The notes under the pieces are model-generated. The model had not been told where the DNA came from. It saw nothing but the letters and a program-made list of their open reading frames with translations, and made no database searches. Shown piece by piece: positions 8,144 through 16,400 of a DNA stretch of 56,489 nt. This DNA comes from Lachnospiraceae bacterium (lineage in GTDB: Bacteria; Bacillota; Clostridia; Lachnospirales; Lachnospiraceae). The stretch lies in contig JAFUXG010000051.1 of assembly GCA_017470935.1 (NCBI GenBank), forward strand, positions 1 to 56,489, given 5' to 3'. A program made the translations under genes and the position numbers. Every line of letters starts with the position of its first letter. Position 1 is the stretch's first letter.

Positions 8144-9039
8144 CCATTACTTCTACGGGAACGGGCTTAATGCGCAGGATAATGGGAAGGATTATTTCGT
8201 GTACCATCTCGCTTATCAGCTCGATGTGTCATTCGCAAAATGGCTTCATTTACATGTAAGCATGAATGAAGCCGCTTTGCTCATTTTTTCATTTCAACAA
8301 TGTGGGAAGTACCATGGCGGTGACGGACGAAAAAGGAAGTGTTGTTGAAACATACAACTATACGCCATATGGGGAACTGATAGATGGGGAGTATAGAGAG
8401 GATATACCATTCCTTTACAACGGACAGTATGGAGTAGTAACTGACAATAATGGTCTCTACTATATGCGGGCACGCTATTACAACGCCGATATCAAGCGTT
8501 TCATCAACAAAGATGTACTGCTGGGAGTATTAGAAAGAATTTCCAGCTCGAATCGTTATGCCTATGTGGAGGGAAATCCGGTAAGTTATCTTGATCCGTT
8601 TGGGTTGGAACCGGTTGATACAACTGCGATACACGATATGTTAACTTTAATTAGCACATTTGTAGGATTTATATCATTATTGTGCCCAGGCGATATAATG
8701 TTAACATCAATTTCCGTTGCGTTAGATGCTGCTGATATAGCATTATCATTATATGATTTAAAATGTGCAATTAATTCAAATAATAATTTACAAATATATA
8801 ATTCGATTTATGGTATTGCAAAAGATATTGCTTCTATTATTACAACAATTGTTGGATTTAATATTGAAACGGCATATGAACGAATAATAAATTATAATGG
8901 TTGGGGTGGTGTATATAAGTATTTGCCTGTTGCTAAAGCAGATAAAGAACTGGGTGATTTTTATACAAATCTTGCTGGTGGATCGATATTTGTTGCAACT
9001 ATAGCCAAACGATTAATGCAATATTTTGATTTAGAATAA
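8144..9039 (+). pseudogene. Interrupted orphan Rhs core end with hydrophobic tip E
   Basis: The core homology starts at 8144 (HYFYGNGLNAQDNGKDYFVYH in the frame of the ATG at 8112) and is interrupted at 8208-8292 by the 85-bp hairpin insertion, which shifts the frame. After it the core is intact from FHFNNVGSTMAV to P-V-S-Y-L-DPFGL. Tip E (8608-9036, 143 residues) is hydrophobic and homologous to tips B and C (DTTAIHDMLTLIS, CPGD, GFNIETAYERI, YNGW). The formal ORF starts at 8266 inside the insertion. No promoter or good ribosome binding site was seen, so it is probably a silent cassette. Confidence 0.7.
8208..8292. repeat. 85-bp hairpin insertion in the Rhs core (copy in cassette E)
   Basis: This is the same element as at 4186-4271, with one base fewer (GTGTCATTCGC instead of GTGTTCATTCGC) and a T for C in the loop. 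It sits at the identical core position, between GTGTACCAT and TTCAAC. The hairpin arms are GGCTTCATT and AATGAAGCC, followed by a T-rich end. Confidence 0.7.
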
Positions 9040-9161
9040 AAATTAACTCATAGATAATTAGTTATATTCTAAAAGTATTTTGAAGGAAAATATATGATTG
9101 TCTAACAAAACATATAAATTAAAGGTATCATAAATATTACTAAATATAAGGTAGAGAGATT

Positions 9162-9644
9162 ATGTATAGGTTTGGCAATATAAAATATATGGATTATATA
9201 TATGTTATTTTAGTATGGCTTTTGCTATTGGTTCAACAGCGCAATCTAATATGGCATGGATACGCAAGAATATGGTATTCATATCATAAATATTCTTCAA
9301 ATCAGGGTATATATAAGATTGTCAATGCAGAGGTTATTGACATAGATAGACAACTCCTGGCTGGAATTGATGGTATACTAAGTTGGGATATACATTATTG
9401 CATAGTTCGCTATGAATATAATGGAATTACATATATAAAAAAGTTGAAAAGTTATCCTGAAGTATCGGAAAAAGGAATAATTAAAGTTGCTGTTTATATA
9501 AGTGACCCGCAACAGGTAGAAAGAATAGAACCTTATCCTATAACAGAATTTCATTGGGCAGCACAGATGATTTATCTTACTTTGGATTTAGGATTGTTAT
9601 TTTTTACAAAAAAATTGACGGATCATTATAGGCACAAAACTTAA
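9162..9644 (+). CDS. Candidate immunity protein E1 (small membrane protein family 1)
   Basis: The product has 160 residues with a hydrophobic segment near residues 10-27, a soluble middle and a C-terminal membrane helix after HWAAQ. It is homologous to the products at 2641-3129 and 5644-6231 (NLIWHGYARIWYSYHKYSSN, VNAEVIDIDRQLLAG). It lies about 120 bp behind tip E and 34 bp before the family-2 gene, the same order as in cassette B. The immunity role is inferred. Confidence 0.6.
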   Translation: MYRFGNIKYMDYIYVILVWLLLLVQQRNLIWHGYARIWYSYHKYSSNQGIYKIVNAEVIDIDRQLLAGIDGILSWDIHYCIVRYEYNGITYIKKLKSYPEVSEKGIIKVAVYISDPQQVERIEPYPITEFHWAAQMIYLTLDLGLLFFTKKLTDHYRHKT

Positions 9645-9678
9645 AATGAATATTTATTTTATTGAGGAGTACCTATAG

Positions 9679-10392
9679 ATGCATAATGAGAAAATACAGT
9701 GGTTTATAACAAAAGACTATTTTATTATTGAACTAAGCTTCATTGTATTGATTTTGCTTGCTTTTGGCATTGCAAAGATTATATCTACAAAAATTCTGGG
9801 AGACGCATATAAGACAGTCTCTGATATCGAAAGCAGAATACTCAAAGAAAAACCTATCAATGATAAAGATGTATTAAAACATTATAGAAAAATTACAGTT
9901 TTTTCTGATACGTTAATAATAGATACTATCATTTTTACATATTTGTTGATAGGTGTGCCAACATATTTTATTAAAGGTATAGAATATGTTTGCTTATTTG
10001 TGATTCTAACAATTCCACTTTTGCCAATAGGAATAATAATAAGTTTGGGACGTGTTAAAAAGTATAATAAATATCTTGCCAGAAGTATTTTGGTTGAAGG
10101 TAAGATTATAGAGAAAGCAAAGATGGTTGATACGGGTCGTTATACAAATGTTGAGGTATGGTATGAATTTGTTGATATATATGGGCGAGAACATAAATGC
10201 AGGCAGGCAGTTGAAAGGTTTTTCTTTGAGTTACCATATAAAAAACAGATTGAAAAGTGGGAGAAATTATATTATTCTGGAAAGAGAGTGAATATCCTCG
10301 TTAACGCATATGAAACTAATATGTCATATCTTCCGATGAGAGAGGATTACTGTAAGGAGTATGGAAAACTCTATTCATTGGATTTGGATTAA
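9679..10392 (+). CDS. Candidate immunity protein E2 (membrane protein family 2)
   Basis: The product has 237 residues and is a near twin of the product at 3298-4014: the stretches from TKDYFIIELS to KHYRKIT and from WEKLYYSGKRVNILVNAYE to YSLDL are almost the same. The central membrane hairpin (about residues 75-125) and the start of the C-terminal domain differ clearly. GAGGAG lies upstream of ATG 9679. Conserved ends around a variable centre suggest that the centre carries partner specificity or was exchanged by recombination. Confidence 0.6.
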   Translation: MHNEKIQWFITKDYFIIELSFIVLILLAFGIAKIISTKILGDAYKTVSDIESRILKEKPINDKDVLKHYRKITVFSDTLIIDTIIFTYLLIGVPTYFIKGIEYVCLFVILTIPLLPIGIIISLGRVKKYNKYLARSILVEGKIIEKAKMVDTGRYTNVEVWYEFVDIYGREHKCRQAVERFFFELPYKKQIEKWEKLYYSGKRVNILVNAYETNMSYLPMREDYCKEYGKLYSLDLD

Positions 10393-10457
10393 TAAATATA
10401 TTATTCATTTAGTGTGTTTATTTAAGTGAATACTTGTTCGGAAAGGAGAATTTTATT

Positions 10458-11726
10458 ATGAAACATAATTACACAGCGCAATTTTCTAAGATTATAATAA
10501 CATTTATTTTATCTATGGTATTTTTGGCAATACCTCATATTTCTGCAAAGGCAGATGTAAAGTTAAATGATTCAGTAATTACTCAGAAGGAAGCTACTGG
10601 GAAAAGTATAACATTCACATTTACACCAGTAGACAATGGGAAATATTATAAGATGTTATACAGTACTGATCAAGTGAACTGGAAAGAGGATGATACGCGG
10701 TATATGAGAGCAGCAACTGCCAAGATATATTTACTTGAACCTGCAACAACTTATTATATTAAAGTATGTACATATAATGATATAAATACAGAAGATATTA
10801 CTTCTGAATCAAAGCCATATGCACTGATAACAGGACCTGATTATGTAAAAAATATTGAACAAGTAAGTTCCAGTACAGATAGTGTTACCATCTCATGGAC
10901 ACCGGATGCGTGGGCGGATGGCTACTATGTATATCGAGGAAGTGTCGAACAGGGTAATATAGTATGTGATGTAACTAATAATAGCGCGACACTTACGGGG
11001 CTCAAAGAATCAGATTATGAGTCAAGGTCAAATTATAGCTACTATGTTGTGTCATATAAGAGAATAACAGACAGTTATACTGCCACAAGTATTAGGTCTG
11101 ATGTGTTCTATGCTTATGTTAATCCCAAAAAGGTTACAAATCTTAAAGAGGAAGAGTGGCTGGCAACAACCAATGAGGCTCATATTAAATGGGATGAACA
11201 AGCGTATTCATCCGGATATGAAATACAAATTTTAAACATAAAAGATAAGGTTATTAAAAATGATAATATAGAATTTTCATCTCATACTACATATAAATTT
11301 AAGAATAAATCTGTCAAAGCAACAGGATTTATTTTTCGTATCAGACCATATAGAACAGAGTATAATAAGAATTTATATGGTGAATGGAACGAAATAGTAT
11401 GTGTTCCTAGTCCCAAGATAACAAAGCTCAAGAAGAGTGGAACTAATAGCGCAGTGTTAAAATGGAATGAGGTTAAAGGAGCCAAGAATTATACAATATA
11501 TGCTATGTCTTATGCAGGTAACGGAAAGGTATCAAAAAAGAAAGTTGCAAAGGTTGGGTCAAAGACAACAAAATATACAATAAAAAATCTAAGTGGTTGT
11601 GGAAGCGGATATTACAGAACAATCTATTTCTATGTTCAGGCTAACAAGGTTAAGGTTAAAGGGAAAAAATATAATTCTTACTTTGAATATATGTGGTACT
11701 ATAATTATAAAAAAATTGATTATTAA
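10458..11726 (+). CDS. Secreted protein with fibronectin type III-like domains
   Basis: The product has 422 residues from ATG 10458, which follows GGAAAGGAG at a good distance; an in-frame start at 10434 lacks a site. A Sec signal peptide is clear (hydrophobic core FILSMVFLAIP, cleavage likely after SAKA). The rest consists of about four FN3-like units with the usual signs: SITFTFTPVDNGKYYKMLYS, VTISWTPDAWADGYYVYRG, AHIKWDEQAYSSGYEIQI and AVLKWNEVKGAKNYTIYA. No sortase motif or membrane anchor is visible at the C-terminus. It is probably a surface or secreted binding protein; its ligand is unknown. It sits between the Rhs array and another secreted protein, so a link to the Rhs system is possible but unproven. 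Confidence 0.75.
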   Translation: MKHNYTAQFSKIIITFILSMVFLAIPHISAKADVKLNDSVITQKEATGKSITFTFTPVDNGKYYKMLYSTDQVNWKEDDTRYMRAATAKIYLLEPATTYYIKVCTYNDINTEDITSESKPYALITGPDYVKNIEQVSSSTDSVTISWTPDAWADGYYVYRGSVEQGNIVCDVTNNSATLTGLKESDYESRSNYSYYVVSYKRITDSYTATSIRSDVFYAYVNPKKVTNLKEEEWLATTNEAHIKWDEQAYSSGYEIQILNIKDKVIKNDNIEFSSHTTYKFKNKSVKATGFIFRIRPYRTEYNKNLYGEWNEIVCVPSPKITKLKKSGTNSAVLKWNEVKGAKNYTIYAMSYAGNGKVSKKKVAKVGSKTTKYTIKNLSGCGSGYYRTIYFYVQANKVKVKGKKYNSYFEYMWYYNYKKIDY

Positions 11727-11854
11727 ATAGAAATTAATAGAAATTAATCTATGAAAAATTAATTTAATAGTAGACAAAACCATAAAAATACAGTATTATA
11801 TTATGCAACTAAAAATATTTATTTGCGAAGATTACTGTGTGGTGGTTAATTGTT

Positions 11855-12796
11855 ATGAATAAGAATGGTAAACTGGTTTGCAGTTCTTTATGTAATTTAA
11901 TTGTTGCTATTATATTGGTTTTTATGAGCTTTAATAGAGTAGTTGCATCTGGTATCGACTCTTCTTCAAAGGTAAATTACCAGTATGATGAATTGGGCAG
12001 GATTAGAAGTGCTACATATATTGATGGTTCTGTATTCGAATATAATTATGATGACAATGGTAATATTATTTCTATAATAATTAAAAGAAATGATGATAAA
12101 ACAGATGGTGATAAAGAAAAGCTTGATAAAGATACAACATCAACAGAAGAAAAAAACCAAGATAAAACAACAGAAAAGGTGACAGAGAAGACAACTGAAG
12201 AGACGCCTGTAACGACAACAGAAAATGTTATGGAAACGGCGACGGAAGAGACGTCTAGAACAACAACTGAAAGGATAACAGAAAAGTCATCTGAAGGAAC
12301 AGCGGATAATAGGTCAGAACAAGCTTCAGGACAGATTATAAATGGTGCAGAAGAAAAAGTAATAGAAGTTGATGATAAGCATACTATATCTGATGGTGTT
12401 GAACATAGTGTAGAGCTTAAACTTGAAAAAGAAGCAGGCGTGGATATAGATAATATTTCCCAGTTGAATTTCAAGAAAAAACGTCCGGTAATCAAATCCT
12501 TTAAATTAATAAAAAAGAAAGGAAAAAGATACTTACGAATACAATTGAGAAAATTGGTAACAAAGGGTGAATATCAGGAAATTGGCTATCAAATCAGATA
12601 TTCAGATAATTCAAAATTCAAAAAATCTAAAACATTATTCGTGAAAAGAAATAGTAAAAAAAATATAACAACTAAAAAATGGAAGACTAAGAAAAGTAAA
12701 TCATATTATGTTAAAGTAAGAGCATATATAATCACAAAATCACGAAAGAAAATATACAGTCGTTATAGCAGGGTGAGGAAAATAATATTGCAATAA
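11855..12796 (+). CDS. Secreted protein with a YD-repeat pair, Thr-rich linker and FN3-like end
   Basis: The product has 313 residues from ATG 11855; an upstream in-frame start at 11837 is less likely. A signal peptide (VAIILVFMSF, cleavage near VVA-SG) is followed by two YD/Rhs-type repeats, YQYDELGRIRSATYIDGS and YNYDDNGNIIS, at about residues 42-75. A Thr/Glu-rich linker of roughly 90 residues comes next (about residues 80-165), then a Lys-rich C-terminal region ending in a fibronectin-like strand pattern (SYYVKVRAYI). It ends in front of a strong terminator. YD repeats normally occur in large shells, so a minimal pair in a small secreted protein beside a Rhs array is unusual. Function unknown. 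Confidence 0.7.
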   Translation: MNKNGKLVCSSLCNLIVAIILVFMSFNRVVASGIDSSSKVNYQYDELGRIRSATYIDGSVFEYNYDDNGNIISIIIKRNDDKTDGDKEKLDKDTTSTEEKNQDKTTEKVTEKTTEETPVTTTENVMETATEETSRTTTERITEKSSEGTADNRSEQASGQIINGAEEKVIEVDDKHTISDGVEHSVELKLEKEAGVDIDNISQLNFKKKRPVIKSFKLIKKKGKRYLRIQLRKLVTKGEYQEIGYQIRYSDNSKFKKSKTLFVKRNSKKNITTKKWKTKKSKSYYVKVRAYIITKSRKKIYSRYSRVRKIILQ

Positions 12797-12815
12797 CTGA
12801 ATATTGCCAAATATT

Positions 12816-12841
12816 AAGCCGGTTTTGACCGGCTTTTTTAT
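12816..12841 (+). terminator. Rho-independent terminator
   Basis: AAGCCGGT and ACCGGCTT form an 8-bp perfect stem with a TTTG loop, followed by a T run. It lies 20 bp behind the YD-repeat secreted protein gene and separates the accessory region from the pilus locus. Confidence 0.9.
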
Positions 12842-12869
12842 TTACATAATATGGAGTAAATGTTATAAT
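12841..12869 (+). promoter_or_regulatory. Sigma-A-type promoter of the type IV pilus locus
   Basis: TTTACA (12841-12846), a 17-base spacer and a perfect TATAAT (12864-12869) lie 65 bp before the first pilin gene and directly behind the preceding terminator. Confidence 0.7.
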
Positions 12870-12933
12870 GTTAATAGCTTAAAACACCGATATACAATAT
12901 AGATACGTAGGTTTTATGGGCAGGTGAGTGTAT

Positions 12934-13353
12934 ATGAGAAGGAATAAGGGATTTACATTAGTTGAACTCGTTGTGGTTCTTATTATAATTGCCATACTTG
13001 CGGCTGCAGTAGGACCTGCGCTTTTGGGATATATTGATAAAGCAAAGGAGAATGAGACTCTTAATAATGCAAAGAAGATGTATCTTGCTGCACAGTCTAT
13101 AATCGATCAGGCTCATTCAGATTTGGTGGATCCAAAGACCAGGGTAACGGCTGATAGGATGTCGGAGATTACCCTGATGGATATAACAGATGGCAGTGAG
13201 CCATATAAGATCACTTATAAGACTAACTCCTTTGACAGTACTAATCCAAGTAAATCAATGTATATTATTGAGAGGTTTACTTATGACGAGGGCGCTTACA
13301 GGGCTAAGTATGAAAGAAGCACAGGAAAGTGGGAGGTCATTTCACTTGAATAG
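12934..13353 (+). CDS. Type IV prepilin (small, first gene of the pilus locus)
   Basis: The product has 139 residues. The N-terminus MRRNKG/FTLVELVVVLIIIAI is a textbook class III signal: short basic leader, Gly before the cut, Phe at +1 and Glu at +5, then the membrane helix. A short soluble domain follows (IIDQAHSDLVDPKTRV, YERSTGKWEV) without a cysteine pair. ATG 12934 is chosen over GTG 12928; AGGTGAG precedes it. The prepilin peptidase encoded at 26213-27064 should cut after the Gly. It is probably a minor or initiating pilin, with the giant pilin gene 103 bp downstream. Confidence 0.85.
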   Translation: MRRNKGFTLVELVVVLIIIAILAAAVGPALLGYIDKAKENETLNNAKKMYLAAQSIIDQAHSDLVDPKTRVTADRMSEITLMDITDGSEPYKITYKTNSFDSTNPSKSMYIIERFTYDEGAYRAKYERSTGKWEVISLE

Positions 13354-13456
13354 CTGAATGATATTTTCTATAGATTATTGATGAAGGATATTATATACGA
13401 ACCTTAATGGTGCATAAGGTATAAGATGGTGGTAGATGAATAAAGGCGGTGACTGT

Positions 13457-16400
13457 ATGATGAAATCAGCAAACATTGTTAAGGATAATATTAATAGAGG
13501 CAGAAGGAATTCCGGATTTACTCTGGTGGAAATGATCATAGTGCTCACTATTATAGCTATTATGATGAGTGCTGCTGTGTGGGGAGTTACAGGCTGGATA
13601 GCCCATTATGAATACATAAGCAGTGAAGAGAAGGCAAGAACTGTATATATGGCAGCCCAGTCTGCGTTATCTGCTGCAGAGAGCCGTGGGACTCTTGATG
13701 ACTGCATTGAAGATATCAGAAAGGAAATGAAGAATAATAATACACTGTTTGAAGGAACAGATGTGACAGGTCTTTCAAAGGATACATACGGAATACCGGA
13801 TGTTAAGGACAACGAGGGCAATGAACACTATTACGGATACCTTTCTGTGTCAAAGGGCGATTATGAAGCCTTGGCAGAAGGGGCTCATAATGCTTTGTTT
13901 GATCTGCTTGAAACATATGTGACTGATACAGAGCAGTTAAATGGCTCTATTGTTATTGAATTTGACCTTACAGCAGGTAAGGTCTATTCTGCATTTTACA
14001 GCGGATGGGCTTCGTCGATCTCCTATGATGACAGCCTGGCAAGTGTTGAGCGTGGTAATTTCTACATAACAAAGGATCACAGGACACCTGAATACCGTGA
14101 GGACTATGAAGTGGGCTATTTTGGTGCTGACCAGGTCAATGTGGTAGAGCTTGACAGCTCCTTCGAGCTTAAGGTTGATGAGTGTATGCTTCATAATGAA
14201 GAGACGCTTTACCTTACCATGAATTCGACTTCGTTAAGTGCTGATACGGATACGGTATTTAATGTAGAGCTTCGGGATGCTCCAACAGAGGATAATGCCG
14301 GCAATAAGCTATGCTCCTTCCCTGTTGACTGGACTATGGTCCAGGATGTGAATCCCGGTGAGAAAAAGCGTGTGGAGATTGACGTGAAGGATGCTTCCGA
14401 CGCTGATATGGGCAAGTATGCATTTATATTATCATATGATGTGGAAGTTAATGCTGAAGGAGAGACCAAAAGAACATTTAATGTAACTCTTGATGCTTTA
14501 AATACTAGTGAGACCATGGCAGGTCTTAATGTTATTGATGAAAATGGAAGAACAGATCTAAGAGGCTATAGTATTACCCGTCTTCTGGGAGTAATTCCTA
14601 AGGATATTATAGCAAGAGTTTCTGTGGAGCCGGCTGATTCTGCTGTTATTCAGTATGCTGCCGGAAGCTATCTTGATTCAAATCCACATAATGATCTTTT
14701 TAAAACAAAAGAGGATGGCGGTAAATATGCCGCTGATACTTCTGCATTTGAGATTGATAAATGCAGACATTTATCCAACATCCGTTATGTTGAGGAATAT
14801 GAGATCAATGGTGTGTCCCATACCTATGCTCTTGCCGGGGACATTGATTGGAAGGATGGTAAGATATACAGCCTGATTCCGGGTGAGGATGAAGCTATTG
14901 ATAAGGTGGCTGATGCACCTTCGGGTACAGGATATTCATCAGAGGATGAAGGCTACAAATCCCTTGATACAACAAAGATAGGATTTCCTATGATAACAAA
15001 GCTTAATACAGGAAGTGTTTTTGATGGAGAAGGATATCAGATATCTGGTCTTTTGCTCAATAACAGCAGCAGTGTTGTTTACGAGAGGAATGCTGACGGC
15101 ACCCTGAAGAATTCTGTCCTTGTCAATTCATCAAAGACCCTGGGGCTTTTCGGAACCAATAGAGGAATGATCAGGAGACTTATTATAAGGTCGGCAAAGG
15201 AAACTGCTCTTTCTGCTGAGGAATTTGCTGATAAAGCCGGTGGTGAGAGGAACAGTGCAGTATATTCTGACACATTAGAAGCAGCCGGTATTATATGCGG
15301 CAGAAGTGAAGGCTATATGAGGGAGCTTTACTTTGATAAGGATTGTTCTGTTTCTGCAAATGTTTATGCCAATCTGGATGACGAGGAAGAGGCAAGAGCA
15401 AAGGCTTTGTCCTTTGATACTGATACCACATCATATGTTAAAGATGTCCATGAGAACCAGATATATGGATGTGGCGTTGGTATGGTATCGGGTACTGTTT
15501 TACTTAATGATAATGTGTCCTTTGACCGTATCCGTACATCAGGTAAGGTTACGGGACGGATTGCAAGTAAGGATAGCAGCATTTCTCTTGAAACTCCTGC
15601 GGTCTCTGATTCAGAGGGCAGAACAAAGATATATAATGAAGATGATAAGGCACAGGGGAAGTATACCAATGCACAGTGCTATGCCTATGGTATCGGCGGT
15701 GTGTTTGGATATGTGTATGGCGGTGAATTCAAGGAGGATTCTGTTAAGTCGGGTATAGGAATCGGTGGGAATGAGGTTGCTGCTAATTCAACTCTTCCTT
15801 CTGATGATGCAAGCGGTGCAGGCTATCTTCCTATGTATGAACGCGTGGAGATAAGTGATACTGAGACAGATAAGGACGGTAATACAGTTACAGTAACTAA
15901 GCTTGTTCCAAGCACTGATGAGAATGACAACCTGTTCAGGGATTGGACTTCTGAATCCATTGTCAATAAGGCGGATGTTGAAGGTGAAGCATTTACAGGC
16001 GGTATTGTGGGCAATATATGTATTTCGGGTCTTTCAGACAATAAGTCTTTAGAAACAGATGGAGACGGAGATATTACGATTCCTAACAAGAAGAAAAAGG
16101 CGATCGCCCAGATAGTGAACTGTTATAATTATGGCGATACAAAGGGATTAGACTTTGTGGGCGGTATTGTTGGTGTCAACGGTGAGGGTGGATATATAAG
16201 AGAGTGTGTGTCCTATGGAAGCCCTACAGCTGATAATGGAGTGTCTGCAGGTATAACCTCAGAGAATTTCGGATATATTGCCGACTGCAGGATAGACAGG
16301 GCGCCTGCGGATGAGGATAATGATAACAAACCATATGTTCCAGAGATATCAGGCAATATGCTTGTGGCAGGAGCAATCACATCTGTTAACCATACGGATT

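Noticed and set aside
1711-10392. Assembly duplication as explanation for the repeated Rhs cores
   Set aside because: The copies differ by many substitutions and carry different tips and immunity genes, so they are real, diverged repeats; assembly error at single breaks remains possible.
12046-12495. 149-codon minus-strand ORF, Ser/Val-rich
   Set aside because: It is the reverse of the Thr/Glu-rich linker of the secreted YD-repeat protein; low-complexity sequence gives a long shadow frame without a start site.
15333-15758. 141-codon plus-strand ORF and several similar frames inside the giant pilin gene
   Set aside because: Frames shifted within a clear coding sequence; no ribosome binding site and no protein-like pattern.
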